Shown here: positions 24,473 through 33,144 of the stretch, piece by piece
Layout of the letters: each line of letters opens with the position of its first letter
Numbering within the stretch: position 1 is the first letter of the stretch
NCBI GenBank assembly: GCA_946183785.1
Contig: CAMHCS010000010.1
Span: 1-64,000, forward strand
DNA length: 64,000 bases
Reading direction: 5' to 3'
DNA from: an uncultured Selenomonadales bacterium
GTDB lineage: Bacteria > Bacillota > Negativicutes > Selenomonadales > Selenomonadaceae
Notes under the pieces: model-generated
Databases searched by the model: none
What the model was told of the DNA's origin: nothing
The model's input: only the letters and a program-made list of their open reading frames with translations
Position numbers and translations under genes: made by a program

Positions 24473-25447
24473 TTACCCTTTCAGCCACTTCGCCGCGTCG
24501 ATGGCATGATACGTGATGATAATATCCGCGCCGGCGCGCTTCATGCTTGTCAGCGTTTCCAACACGATACGTTTCTCGTCGATCCAGCCGTTCTGCGCCG
24601 CCGCCTTCACCATCGCGTACTCGCCGCTGACGTTGTAGACCGCCACCGGCTGCACGATATTGTCCCGCACCAGCCGCACCACGTCGAGATACGCCAGCGC
24701 GGGCTTCACCATGATGATATCCGCACCTTCGGCGATGTCGAGGGAGACCTCCTTCATCGCCTCCCGCACATTCGCCGGGTCCATCTGGTAGCCGCGGCGG
24801 TCGCCGAACTGCGGCGCGGAGTCCGCCGCATCGCGGAACGGCCCGTAATAGCCCGACGCGTACTTCACCGCATAGCTCATGATCGAGACATTCGTCAGCC
24901 CCTTCGAGTCGAGAGCGTCTCGAATCGCTGCCACGCGCCCGTCCATCATGTCCGACGGCGCGATGATGTCAGCGCCCGCCTGGGCCTGGCTCACCGCCAC
25001 GTTCTGCAAAAGCGGCAGTGTCCCGTCGTTGTCCACCTCATGATCGCAGAGCCGCCCGCAATGCCCGTGATTCGTATATTGGCAAAGGCAGACGTCGCCG
25101 ACGATGACCAAATCCGGCTCCGCTTTCTTGATCGCGGCGATCGCCCGCTGCACCGGGCTTGCCATATCCCAGGCCGACGAGCCGATCTCGTCCTTGTACT
25201 CGGGCAGCCCGAACACTTCCACCGAAGGAATCCCAAGCGAAGCAATCTCCTTCGCCGTCTCCACCGCCTTGTCCACCGACAAATGATAACACCCCGGCAT
25301 ACTCGGAATCTCTTCCTTGATATTCTCCCCCGGCACCACGAAGATCGGATAGACGAAATCCTTCACCGAAAGGGAAGTCTCCCGCACCATAGCGCGGATG
25401 TTCTCAGACCGGCGCAGCCGCCGTGGACGAATTTTTAATGTTGACAT
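24473..25447 (-). CDS. hemB: Delta-aminolevulinic acid dehydratase (porphobilinogen synthase)
   Basis: A 324-residue HemB. '[14 protein letters not shown]' carries the three-cysteine motif of zinc-dependent enzymes. Active-site lysines lie in '[15 protein letters not shown]' and '[12 protein letters not shown]'. It condenses two 5-aminolevulinate molecules to porphobilinogen. ATG 25447 is preceded by AAAGGAGG. It is separated from the upstream hem genes by about 2.4 kb holding a hypothetical gene, a BRO-family gene and a NYN-family gene, so hemB-hemL may have their own promoter. Confidence 0.97.
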   Translation of the reverse strand: MSTLKIRPRRLRRSENIRAMVRETSLSVKDFVYPIFVVPGENIKEEIPSMPGCYHLSVDKAVETAKEIASLGIPSVEVFGLPEYKDEIGSSAWDMASPVQRAIAAIKKAEPDLVIVGDVCLCQYTNHGHCGRLCDHEVDNDGTLPLLQNVAVSQAQAGADIIAPSDMMDGRVAAIRDALDSKGLTNVSIMSYAVKYASGYYGPFRDAADSAPQFGDRRGYQMDPANVREAMKEVSLDIAEGADIIMVKPALAYLDVVRLVRDNIVQPVAVYNVSGEYAMVKAAAQNGWIDEKRIVLETLTSMKRAGADIIITYHAIDAAKWLKG

Positions 25448-25483
25448 TGGTTAGTCCTCCTTTTGATATTCCCATTGAATATA

Positions 25484-25840
25484 TTACTCTTCTTGATTTA
25501 TCAGATAGCGCACCTTCGGCAAAAACTGCTGCGGCGTCTTGTCGATATAAACCCTTAATGTTTCATACGGCGGGTCGGTATGGCTCTCCAAAAGATAAAG
25601 CGCGTCCTCGATAATATCGTCTTCATTTTCTGAGATCACCATTTGCTGAAGCAGTTCCTTCAGCGGCTCATACAAGTCCGTCAAATCGTGCTTATAATAC
25701 GGATCCATATACCAATCAAGATAAAACAGCAATCGTCGTTTTGCATTCGTGTCGTTGCCAGCCAATACCGATTCGATTGCTTCATATCCTGCTTTTACAA
25801 TTTTCCTTTCAGCGTCCCCGTATACGTAATTAGGCTCCAT
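25484..25840 (-). CDS. Hypothetical protein
   Basis: A 118-residue acidic, apparently all-helical protein with no motif I recognise ('RRLLFYLDWYMDPYYKHDL', 'YLLESHTDPPYETL'). AAGGAA precedes the ATG at 25840 by about 10 nt. The repeated aromatic and charged residues suggest a small soluble domain, resembling immunity-like or antitoxin-like proteins only in general character. It lies between hemB (36 nt) and the BRO-family gene (26 nt), all on one strand, and its lower GC marks it as part of the inserted block. Confidence 0.65.
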   Translation of the reverse strand: MEPNYVYGDAERKIVKAGYEAIESVLAGNDTNAKRRLLFYLDWYMDPYYKHDLTDLYEPLKELLQQMVISENEDDIIEDALYLLESHTDPPYETLRVYIDKTPQQFLPKVRYLINQEE

Positions 25841-25866
25841 ACGGTCTTCAGTTCCTTTAGATTAAA

Positions 25867-26751
25867 CTATTCTTTTCCGCCGATTTGTTCATCACTTATG
25901 TTAACACTGGCGTCAATCATCTGTGTTACAACGTGGTTCAATTCCCGCGCCGTTTTGTTCGTAATCAAGGGCCGCCCCGTACCGGACTCTATGGCTCTTC
26001 TTGCTTCTCCCGCCACTTTGCCGCCGCGCTTTGCCACAGCGACATTCGCGTCGAAACTATTCGGTTTCTCCACTTGGGAAAATTCCTTGGCGGCTGTTTC
26101 TGCCAGCATATTCAATACAAGCTCGCTGGTGCTCATATTATCGCGGAGGCTTTCCTTCTTCAACCCTTTCAGATTTTTGTATTGGCGCGTGGTCATGCCG
26201 CTCCATGCACGCGTCAACTCATCTGTGAGAGTGGCATACTCTTTGCCCTGCTTCACGCCCCGCGCTTTCCATTCGTCTGTCAGTTCCTTGCGTGCACTGA
26301 TTGCCATAAGCCGCTGATTAATCCATTCCCGCGTGTAGCCTTTACGCTCATAAGTTGCTACCAGCCTCTCGGCTATGCGTTCCGGATCAAGCGTCTCATC
26401 AATCCGCTCACGTCCCACCTGCGCCAGCCACAGCTTGAACGGCTCGGCCTTCCTTGATGGTATGGATTGGATAATGCGGAGCAGTTGCTCCGTGTTGGCG
26501 ACGTCGGTATTATATCGTTTTCCATCAGCGGCTTTCAACTTCAGTTGACTACAATTTGTAGTCAACTGACTTCCTTCTTTTTTGAGACGCGTTTTTAATA
26601 CGCTCCAATATTTAGCTGCATGACGAGCATCCGGTTGTTCCGTCAGTACCCCCACCACGTCCACGATGGAAAAATACCACTCTTCCTCTTCTTCGTTCCA
26701 AGCGGTGCGTATGGGCTGGTCTTCAAAAAGCTGCAAGTTCTCATTATCCAT
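25867..26751 (-). CDS. BRO-family protein with DinD-like C-terminus
   Basis: A 294-residue protein. Residues ~12-110 form a BRO-N domain ('RTAWNEEEEEWYFSIVDVV', 'ARHAAKYWSVLKTRLKKEG'), a DNA-binding module of phage antirepressors and baculovirus BRO proteins. The C-terminal half ('GKEYATLTDELTRAWSG', 'KGLKKESLRDNMSTSELV', 'LNMLAETAAKE') resembles the C-terminal part of DinD, the SOS-induced RecA inhibitor of E. coli. Its promoter overlaps a 36-bp palindrome that could be its operator. Such genes are often of mobile origin; AT-rich composition supports acquisition. Function unknown. Confidence 0.82.
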   Translation of the reverse strand: MDNENLQLFEDQPIRTAWNEEEEEWYFSIVDVVGVLTEQPDARHAAKYWSVLKTRLKKEGSQLTTNCSQLKLKAADGKRYNTDVANTEQLLRIIQSIPSRKAEPFKLWLAQVGRERIDETLDPERIAERLVATYERKGYTREWINQRLMAISARKELTDEWKARGVKQGKEYATLTDELTRAWSGMTTRQYKNLKGLKKESLRDNMSTSELVLNMLAETAAKEFSQVEKPNSFDANVAVAKRGGKVAGEARRAIESGTGRPLITNKTARELNHVVTQMIDASVNISDEQIGGKE

Positions 26752-26777
26752 TAAATTCTCCCTAAATCCCTTCGTAA

Positions 26778-26821
26778 CTTATACTAGACACTGTTAGAAA
26801 TGTTAATTTCTTACAGTGTCT
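26778..26821 (-). promoter_or_regulatory. BRO-gene promoter overlapped by a 36-bp palindrome
   Basis: Minus-strand TTAACA (26806-26801) and TATAAG (26783-26778) are 17 nt apart. An inverted repeat with 15-nt arms (26786-26800 and 26807-26821, one mismatch) is centred on the -35 and fills the spacer, so a bound protein would block the promoter. Confidence 0.65.
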
Positions 26822-26832
26822 GCATGAGACGG

Positions 26833-26901
26833 CATTTGCGCCGCAGGCGCAAATGTAGCATGCGAAGCATGCGTCAACCGATTAAATCTTTTAATCGGTT
26901 G
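26833..26901. repeat. Array of three perfect hairpins with 3-nt loops
   Basis: Three back-to-back inverted repeats: arms of 10 bp (26833-26842/26846-26855, loop GCA), 6 bp (26858-26863/26867-26872, loop GAA) and 12 bp (26875-26886/26890-26901, loop TCT), separated by only 2 nt each. All stems are perfect. No T run follows, so these are not ordinary terminators. Confidence 0.75.
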
Positions 26902-26952
26902 TTAGTATTAGCGCCGATAATATATCAACAGATTATTATTCGCCGTTTGCAT

Positions 26953-27006
26953 TAAAAAATCCTGCCGAAAGAATAGCGAACATTTCGTTCCTTTCTCGGC
27001 AGGATT
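26953..27006 (-). terminator. Terminator after the NYN-domain gene
   Basis: AATCCTGCCGA (26958-26968) and TCGGCAGGATT (26996-27006) form an 11-bp stem with a T run on the minus strand (TTTTTTAAT), 11 nt past the stop at 27017. Confidence 0.85.
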
Positions 27007-27016
27007 TTCTCTTTCC

Positions 27017-27820
27017 TTATGTGCACCGATAAAACACATGCCCCTTCTTCGAAGTCTTGAACTTGTACCGATCGGGGAACGCCTCGATGAGCTGCGGCAA
27101 TTTGTGGTAGCCGTAAGAGCGCACGTCGAAGTCCGGCCTTGCGCGCTTGATATAGCTGCCCGCCGCGCCGATGTTGACGTAGCCCTCCGCGTCCTGGTAT
27201 TTGTCCCACGCGAGCCTAAGCAGCGCGTGAACTTTTTTCATTGCGTTCTTTCCGGGCTGACGCAGTTTTTCTTCTCCGGCTTTTTGCGTTGTCTTCTGCC
27301 CGCCGCCTTTGGCGGCTTCCTCCTTCGACGCCGTCTTTTTCTCGGCGCGGCTTTCCTCTTCTTTTTCCGTGCCTCCCTCGTCGGGCTCGTCGTTGAGGTT
27401 TTCCAAGTAGATGAAATCGTCGCAGCTGTTGCGGAAGGATTCGGGCGTCTTTGTCTCGCCTACGCCGATCACGTAGACGCCGGACTCGTGGAGGTCGAGG
27501 GCCAGCGGCGTGTAGTCGCTGTCGCTGGCGACGATGACGAAGGAATCGTAAATGCCCCGATAGAGGAGGTGCATCGCGTCGATGACCAGCGCGATGTCCG
27601 TGGCATTCTTTCCCGCCACATAGTCGAACTGCTGCTCCGCCTTGATGGCGAGACGCTTCAGCTCCGGCTCCCAGTTTTTCAGCGTGTCCTTTTTCCAGTT
27701 GCCGTAGGCACGCTTGACGATGATGCGCCCATGCAGGGACACTTCCTCAATGACCGCTTCGAGCTTCGAGAGCTGGGTATTGTCCGCGTCGACCAGCAGC
27801 ACCATCTTTTGCAAATTCAT
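27017..27820 (-). CDS. NYN-domain putative ribonuclease with LOTUS-like domain
   Basis: A 267-residue protein. Residues 1-145 are a NYN (PIN-like) nuclease domain with the acidic residues expected at the metal site: 'VLLVDADNTQLS', 'GKNATDIALVIDAMHLLY' and 'VIVASDSDYTPLALDL'. A Lys/Glu-rich linker (~147-195) follows, then a C-terminal OST-HTH/LOTUS-like domain ('NIGAAGSYIKRARPDF', 'SYGYHKLPQLIEAFPDRY') that would bind RNA. It starts 14 nt after cobA-hemD with AGAGGAG upstream, so it is the last gene of the tetrapyrrole operon, closed by its own terminator. Domain calls are firm; the target RNA is unknown. Confidence 0.88.
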   Translation of the reverse strand: MNLQKMVLLVDADNTQLSKLEAVIEEVSLHGRIIVKRAYGNWKKDTLKNWEPELKRLAIKAEQQFDYVAGKNATDIALVIDAMHLLYRGIYDSFVIVASDSDYTPLALDLHESGVYVIGVGETKTPESFRNSCDDFIYLENLNDEPDEGGTEKEEESRAEKKTASKEEAAKGGGQKTTQKAGEEKLRQPGKNAMKKVHALLRLAWDKYQDAEGYVNIGAAGSYIKRARPDFDVRSYGYHKLPQLIEAFPDRYKFKTSKKGHVFYRCT

Positions 27821-27834
27821 GTTAAGCGCTCCTC

Positions 27835-29352
27835 TTACCGCGCAAGCCGCGCCACGGTCTCCGCCAGCGCGTCGATCGTGTATTCCTCCGGCATGGCCTC
27901 GACCTTGATGCCAAGCTCTTCGCAGGTTCCCGCCGTAACCGGTCCGATAGCGACGACCTTAGTTTTCTCCAGAAGCGACGCGTCACCGATAATCTTCACG
28001 AGATTCCTGACTGTGGAGCCGCTGGCAAACGTCGTGAAGTCAATTTCTCCTGCCGCCAGCATTTTCTTCACCTCGGTGGGATCGACCTCCGCTGCTTTCG
28101 TCTCGTAGACTGGCGCCACATCGACAATCGCGCCGTAATCCCGCAGGCTCTCAGGGAGGATTTCTCGAGCTTCCTGCGCGCGGGGAATCAAGACACGCTC
28201 CCCCGGCGCCAGCTCGTTTTTCAGCGCCTCGATGACGCCCTCGGCGCGATATTCTTTCGGCACGATGTCCGCAAGGATTCCGTAGTTTTTCAGCCGGTCC
28301 GCCGTCGCCTTTCCGATAGCGGCGAAATGCGCCGCCGTCAAATCGCGGGCGTCCTTGTTCGCGGCAAAGAGCCGGTCAAAGAAACGATCCACGCCGTTGA
28401 CGCTGGTAAAGATCAGCCAGTCGTAGGACGCGATCAGGCTGATGGCCGCATCCACCGCCTCGTAATGGTCCGCAGGATCGTCGATACGAATTGCCGGCAG
28501 TTCGATGACCCGCGCGCCCATCATCTCGAGTTTTTCCGTCATTTTCGACGCCTGCGGGCGCGAACGCGTGACCAGCACCGTCTTTCCGAAAAGCGGGCGC
28601 GTTTCCGCCGCGTCGAACCACGATAATTCCTTCCGCAGCTTCACCACGTTGCCGACGATGAAAATCGCGGGGGGCTTGATTCCGTTTCGCTTCACATCCT
28701 CCGCCGCGCTGCCGAGCGTCGTGACCAGCGTCCGCTGCTCCGGCTTCGTACCCCAACGGATCACCGCCGCCGGTGTGTCCGCCGCACGCCCGTTATCAAT
28801 CAGCTGCTTCGTGATATACGGAAGATTCGCAACGCCCATCAGGAATACGAGAGTGTCCGTCGCCGTCGCCAACTTGTCCCATCGCATCGAGGATTCACCT
28901 TTCGTAGGATCCTCGTGTCCCGTCACCACGGCGAAGGAGGTCGCCACCGCACGATGGGTGACAGGAATCCCCGCGTAGGCCGGCACGGAAATCGCGCTCG
29001 TCACGCCCGGCACGATCTCAAAGGGCACACACTGCTCTTTCAGAAGCAGCGCTTCCTCGCCGCCGCGCCCGAAGACGAAGGGATCGCCGCCCTTCAGACG
29101 CACCACACATTTTTCTTCTTTCGCCTTGTCGACCAGCAGTTGGTTGATATCCCCCTGCTTCATCGTATGGTTCGCCGACGCCTTGCCGACGTAAATCATT
29201 TCCGCGTCATGCTTCGCCCATCGCAGGATGCGGTCGTCGGCGAGACGGTCGTAGACCACCACGTCGGCTTTCTTCAAACATTCAACGGCTTTCAGCGTAA
29301 TCAGCCGATAATCTCCCGGCCCCGCGCCGACAAGATACACCATCCCGGACAT
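27835..29352 (-). CDS. Fused uroporphyrinogen-III C-methyltransferase / uroporphyrinogen-III synthase
   Basis: A 505-residue fusion. Residues 1-245 are the SAM-dependent methyltransferase CobA/SUMT ('VYLVGAGPGDYRLITLKAVE', 'VVYDRLAD', 'RLKGGDPFVFGRGGEEA', 'VTSAISVPAYAGIPVTHR'). Residues ~255-500 are HemD ('FGKTVLVTRSRPQASKM', 'DWLIFTSVNGVDRFFDR', 'TFASGSTVRNLVKI'). HemD closes hydroxymethylbilane to uroporphyrinogen III and CobA methylates it to precorrin-2. The fusion is widespread in Firmicutes. ATG 29352 is preceded by TTGGAGTG. It lies between hemC (111 nt) and the NYN gene (14 nt). Confidence 0.96.
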   Translation of the reverse strand: MSGMVYLVGAGPGDYRLITLKAVECLKKADVVVYDRLADDRILRWAKHDAEMIYVGKASANHTMKQGDINQLLVDKAKEEKCVVRLKGGDPFVFGRGGEEALLLKEQCVPFEIVPGVTSAISVPAYAGIPVTHRAVATSFAVVTGHEDPTKGESSMRWDKLATATDTLVFLMGVANLPYITKQLIDNGRAADTPAAVIRWGTKPEQRTLVTTLGSAAEDVKRNGIKPPAIFIVGNVVKLRKELSWFDAAETRPLFGKTVLVTRSRPQASKMTEKLEMMGARVIELPAIRIDDPADHYEAVDAAISLIASYDWLIFTSVNGVDRFFDRLFAANKDARDLTAAHFAAIGKATADRLKNYGILADIVPKEYRAEGVIEALKNELAPGERVLIPRAQEAREILPESLRDYGAIVDVAPVYETKAAEVDPTEVKKMLAAGEIDFTTFASGSTVRNLVKIIGDASLLEKTKVVAIGPVTAGTCEELGIKVEAMPEEYTIDALAETVARLAR

Positions 29353-29463
29353 GAATTTTCACTCCAAACCTTATTTGTTTTCCCAAAACATCGCATAAAA
29401 CAAAGAGTGGAAAGTAGCGGACGGAGAGTGGAATTCATACGGTAATATCACCACTCTGCACTC

Positions 29464-30399
29464 TTAACTCTCCAACAACAATCCCAATTCCCGCAAAATC
29501 TCCGCGCCGCCCTCGTTGAGCAGCTTTTCAGCCAAATCCCTGCCGAGCTTCGCAGCGTCCTGCCGCACGCCGTTGACGTCGCTCCGATAGAAACGCTGCC
29601 CGTCCAGCGACGCGATGACCGCCTCCACATGGAGCCCGTCGCCCTCGACCGTCGCGTAGACGCCCACCGGTACCTGGCATCCGCCCTCGACCCGCGCGAG
29701 GAACGAGCGCTCCGCTTCCGTACAGCAGATCGTGTCGTCGTCGCGCAAAAACGAAAGCATTTCCCGCGTCTCTTTGTCGTCCTCCCGCGTTTCGATGGCA
29801 AGCGCTCCTTGCCCGACGGCGGGCAATACCATATCTCTCGGCAATACCTGCCGAATACGGTCGGCAAAGCCAAGCCGCTTCAACCCCGCGACGGCCAGCA
29901 CAATCGCGTCGTACTCGCCCTCGTCCAGTTTTCGCAGTCTCGTATTGACGTTGCCGCGAAGATCGATCATGGTAAGGTCGGGCCGTGCGCAGAGAAGCTG
30001 CGCACGCCGGCGCAGGCTCGAGGTGCCGACCCGCGCGCCCTGCGGCAATTCCGAAAACGACGAAAAGCGGTTCGACACGAGGGCGTCCCCCGGATCAAGC
30101 CGCTTCGTAACCGCCGCGATAATAAGGCCGTCCGGCACCTTCGCCGGCATATCCTTCAGGCTGTGCACGGCGAGATCAATCCCGCCGGACAGCATTTCCT
30201 CCTCCAGTTCTTTCGTGAAAAGGCCCTTGCCGCCGATCTTCGCCAGCGGCACGTCGAGAATACGGTCGCCCTTCGTCGTCACGCGTTTCTGCGTCACAAC
30301 AAGACCCGGGTATTCCTCGCGAAGCCGCTGCTCTATATAATCGGCCTGCCAAAGCGCAAGCTTACTCCCCCGCATACCGATGACGATTTGATTCTTCAC
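29464..30399 (-). CDS. hemC: Hydroxymethylbilane synthase (porphobilinogen deaminase)
   Basis: A 311-residue HemC. 'IGMRGSKLALWQADYIEQ', 'RILDVPLAKIGGKGLFTKEL', 'AVHSLKDMPAKVPDG' and the arginine-rich 'GTSSLRRRAQLL' are typical. 'ARVEGGCQVPVGVYA' carries the cysteine that binds the dipyrromethane cofactor. It polymerises four porphobilinogens. The start is a GTG at 30399, since the N-terminus 'MKNQIVIG' aligns with the family; it overlaps hemA by 38 nt, so the two are coupled. Confidence 0.96.
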   Translation of the reverse strand: MKNQIVIGMRGSKLALWQADYIEQRLREEYPGLVVTQKRVTTKGDRILDVPLAKIGGKGLFTKELEEEMLSGGIDLAVHSLKDMPAKVPDGLIIAAVTKRLDPGDALVSNRFSSFSELPQGARVGTSSLRRRAQLLCARPDLTMIDLRGNVNTRLRKLDEGEYDAIVLAVAGLKRLGFADRIRQVLPRDMVLPAVGQGALAIETREDDKETREMLSFLRDDDTICCTEAERSFLARVEGGCQVPVGVYATVEGDGLHVEAVIASLDGQRFYRSDVNGVRQDAAKLGRDLAEKLLNEGGAEILRELGLLLES

Positions 30400-31684
30400 C
30401 GAGTGTTTCCGCCTCTCCTAAGTAATCGAGCTTGAACAGCCGCTTCATCGCGTCCACGTAAAACGCCTCACGTTCTGTGCCCGCCGCCGCGCTGATGGTC
30501 ATCATCGGGAAGCGCAACAGCTTCCTGACGATCATTTTGGACATTTGGTCAAGCACCTTCTGCTCCGCTTCGCCAATCTCCGGCAGCTTGCTCATCGCGC
30601 GGCGCATCTCCCGGCGCCTGATCTTGTCCGCACGCTGGGAAAGCCGCGCCATCAGCGGCTGAAATGACAGATACTGGAATTTGTCAAGAATGGAAACAAC
30701 TTCCTCCTCGACAATGGCCTCCGCCTGATGCGCTTCCTTCTGTCGCTCCTCGCGGTGTTCGTCGACGACCTCCTCGAGATCGTCAATGTTGTACACCGTG
30801 ACGCCCTCGATTTCTCCCACGTCGGGATCGACGTCCCGCGGTACGGCGATATCAAAGAACAGCAGCGAACGCCCTTCGCGCTTTTTCATCGCGCGGCGCA
30901 CTTCCTTCGGATGGACGACATAGTGCGGCGCGCCCGTCGAGGTCACGACAATGCCGACGTCCGGCGACTCCTCCAGGGCCGCGTCGAAATCTACGGCCTG
31001 CCCGCCATATTTCGCGGCGACTTCCTCCGCCTTTTCCCTGTGATGATTCGCTATGTAGACTTTTTTCACGCCGCGCCCGATCAGATTTTCTATCGTAAGC
31101 TCCGCCATGCGCCCCGCACCGTAAATCAATGCACACGTCGAATCCAGGCTGCCGCCGAAAATCTCCCGTGCCAGCTCCACCGCCGCATAACTGACCGACA
31201 CCGCGCTGAACGCAATCCGCGTCTCGGTCCGCACGCGCTTTCCTGTGGCAATGGCGCGATGAAAAAGCGTATTCAAAACCGTCGAAGTCGCACCCGCGTC
31301 GTGAGCCATCGCATAGGCGTCCTTCACCTGGCTCAGGATCTGCCCCTCGCCGATCACCAGCGAGTCCAGGCTCGACGCCACGCGGAACAAATGGCGTATA
31401 GCGTCCTCGTGGACGAAGCAATAAAGGTATGGCTCCATGCTCTCGTCGATTCCGGTCAGTTCCGCCCAAAAATCCTTCAACGCGTCTATGCCGCCCTCGG
31501 CGGTCTCGGCTACAGCGTAAATCTCGCTGCGGTTGCAAGTGGAGAGCACCACCGCCTCGCTGACCGTCTCATAGGCTGACAACGTAATCAAGCCGCCGCG
31601 CACTCTTTCCTTCGGAATCGAAAAGCGTTCGCGAATCTCCACGGGCGCGGTTTTATGATTCAGCCCTACTGCGATTAACTGCAT
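30362..31684 (-). CDS. hemA: Glutamyl-tRNA reductase
   Basis: A 440-residue HemA. 'GLNHKTAPVEIRERFS' and 'VVLSTCNRSEIYAV' give the substrate site and the nucleophilic cysteine. 'GEGQILSQVKDAYA', the NADPH-binding 'LIYGAGRMAELTIENL' and the C-terminal dimerisation helices complete the family pattern. It reduces glutamyl-tRNA(Glu) to glutamate-1-semialdehyde, the committed step of the C5 pathway. ATG 31684 lies inside the end of sirC (32-nt overlap); its own stop lies inside hemC. The tight packing indicates one polycistronic mRNA. Confidence 0.97.
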   Translation of the reverse strand: MQLIAVGLNHKTAPVEIRERFSIPKERVRGGLITLSAYETVSEAVVLSTCNRSEIYAVAETAEGGIDALKDFWAELTGIDESMEPYLYCFVHEDAIRHLFRVASSLDSLVIGEGQILSQVKDAYAMAHDAGATSTVLNTLFHRAIATGKRVRTETRIAFSAVSVSYAAVELAREIFGGSLDSTCALIYGAGRMAELTIENLIGRGVKKVYIANHHREKAEEVAAKYGGQAVDFDAALEESPDVGIVVTSTGAPHYVVHPKEVRRAMKKREGRSLLFFDIAVPRDVDPDVGEIEGVTVYNIDDLEEVVDEHREERQKEAHQAEAIVEEEVVSILDKFQYLSFQPLMARLSQRADKIRRREMRRAMSKLPEIGEAEQKVLDQMSKMIVRKLLRFPMMTISAAAGTEREAFYVDAMKRLFKLDYLGEAETLGEESNRHRYAGE

Positions 31685-32309
31685 TTCTAACCAGTTCCTC
31701 TGCTTTCCCTAAGTTTCCTTCACGTACCAGCTCCATCACTTCCGCCGACAGCGCCTCGCGCCAAAACGCGCGCCGCTCCTCGCTGGACGAGAGCAGTTCC
31801 TTGATTTCCTCCCGAATCGGCACGAGCTTTTCGAGCCAAGGCGCATAAATATCGCCCAGCGACTCCAGATCGCCCCGTATCCGACGCGAAAGCTCCGGGC
31901 ACGCGCCGCCGGTCGAAACCGTAAAGAGCAACTCGCCGCGCCGCACGCTGGCCGGTACGGTAAAATCGCTGAGTTCCAACGGAGGCGCCGCCATATTGAC
32001 AAGCGCGCCCATCGACTTTGCCGCCCACGCCGCCCTCCGATTCACGTCAGGATCGCTCGTCGCGCAGACGACGAAAGACGCCCCTTGCAGCATGGACGCG
32101 GCAAAGGGTTCTTTATGCCACTTGACTTTCCCCATTTCAACGAACTTTTCAATACCTTCAACCGCCTCCGGCGCGACGACGCGTACCAGCGCCCCCGCTT
32201 CCAGAAGCGCCTCAACGCGATGCAGAGCCACGCGCCCTCCGCCGACGACGCAGGCGCGTTTCCCGGTCATCCAAAGCAATGCTGGATATGAAAGTCCCTT
32301 CGTCTTCAT
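31653..32309 (-). CDS. Precorrin-2 dehydrogenase / sirohydrochlorin ferrochelatase family
   Basis: A 218-residue protein related to the N-terminal part of CysG and yeast Met8p: 'YPALLWMTGKRACVVGGGRV' binds NAD. 'FVVCATSDPDVNRRAAWAAK', 'NMAAPPLELSDFTVPASVRR' and 'LLFTVSTGGACPELSRRIR' are standard. It oxidises precorrin-2 to sirohydrochlorin, and in some members also inserts iron or cobalt. The methyltransferase half of CysG is supplied by cobA-hemD. The ATG overlaps the cobI stop by 4 nt (ATGA). Confidence 0.94.
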   Translation of the reverse strand: MKTKGLSYPALLWMTGKRACVVGGGRVALHRVEALLEAGALVRVVAPEAVEGIEKFVEMGKVKWHKEPFAASMLQGASFVVCATSDPDVNRRAAWAAKSMGALVNMAAPPLELSDFTVPASVRRGELLFTVSTGGACPELSRRIRGDLESLGDIYAPWLEKLVPIREEIKELLSSSEERRAFWREALSAEVMELVREGNLGKAEELVRNAVNRSRAES

Positions 32310-33013
32310 TTTCCCATCGTCCTTCGCGCAAGAATCGTTGAAAGATAATTGACCGGCTGGTCTTTCCGCGCGCGGATGTCGTCGATGCGCTCCTCGTCAG
32401 GGAGACCGCAACGGCTGACCATCACGGCGTGATCGAGCATCGCATTTTTCTCCAAAAGCTCCGCCACCTCCGGGAAATTCCTGTAAACCTTCATCAATAC
32501 GACGTTATCCGAAACCGAAAGCGCCTTCTCGATCTTTTCCGCGCCCGCCGTCGCCGGAATCACCGACAGCACGTCGTCACCCTCGACGATCGGCCAGCCG
32601 AGATGGCTGCCCATCGCGACGAACGCCGGAATGCCGGGGATTGTTTCAATATGGATTTCTTCTTTCTCCAGCAGACGGAAAATGTAAATATACGTGCTGA
32701 AAAACATCGCATCGCCCAACGTCAGGAATGCCACATTTTTCCCCTCGTCGAGAAATCCGAGGATTTCCGACTTGTTCTTTTGCCAGGCAGCGTCGTCCTC
32801 CTCGAATCCTTTTATCATCGGGAACACCTGATAGACGATTCGCACATCTTTTTTCAAATATGGGCGCGCGATATCAAGGGCGACGCTGCCATCCTTTTTC
32901 TCCGTCTTTGGGGCAATAATGATATCTACCTTTTCAATCGCCTTGACCGCTTTCATCGTCAAGAGCTCGGGATCGCCCGGCCCGACGCCGATCCCGTAAA
33001 ATGTGCCCTTCAT
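32306..33013 (-). CDS. Precorrin-2 / cobalt-factor II C20-methyltransferase
   Basis: A 235-residue tetrapyrrole methylase. 'GTFYGIGVGPGDPELLTMKA' is the CobI/CbiL N-terminus, 'NVAFLTLGDAMFFSTYIYIF' the SAM loop, and 'ETIPGIPAFVAMGSHLGWP' the substrate region. It methylates C20 in cobalamin synthesis; whether it uses the metal-free or cobalt substrate cannot be told from sequence. ATG 33013 is chosen over an upstream start because AAGGAGG lies 10 nt before it. It is the first gene of the operon behind the promoter at 33082-33110. No cobalamin riboswitch is evident upstream. Confidence 0.93.
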   Translation of the reverse strand: MKGTFYGIGVGPGDPELLTMKAVKAIEKVDIIIAPKTEKKDGSVALDIARPYLKKDVRIVYQVFPMIKGFEEDDAAWQKNKSEILGFLDEGKNVAFLTLGDAMFFSTYIYIFRLLEKEEIHIETIPGIPAFVAMGSHLGWPIVEGDDVLSVIPATAGAEKIEKALSVSDNVVLMKVYRNFPEVAELLEKNAMLDHAVMVSRCGLPDEERIDDIRARKDQPVNYLSTILARRTMGK

Positions 33014-33081
33014 GGATTGTAAACCTCCTTCGCGCAGTCCGGCGCGATTCCTGAACATTTTCGAAAGTAACTCATTATATG

Positions 33082-33110
33082 ATACTATACCGAACGACGC
33101 GAAATGTCAA
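33082..33110 (-). promoter_or_regulatory. Promoter of the tetrapyrrole operon
   Basis: Minus-strand TTGACA (33110-33105) and TAGTAT (33087-33082) separated by 17 nt, about 70 nt before cobI. A TATAAT a few bases downstream offers an alternative -10. Confidence 0.7.
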
Positions 33111-33144
33111 TTGCGGGAACGCAGTCGCATCCCATGCAAACTCT

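Noticed and set aside
29353-29463. Terminator between hemC and cobA-hemD from the repeated CCACTCT segments.
   Set aside because: Pairing is possible but the loop is long and no T run follows; it is more likely a small intergenic repeat inside the operon.
33014-33144. Cobalamin riboswitch upstream of cobI.
   Set aside because: The leader is too short (about 60-70 nt from the promoter) and shows no B12-box-like sequence.
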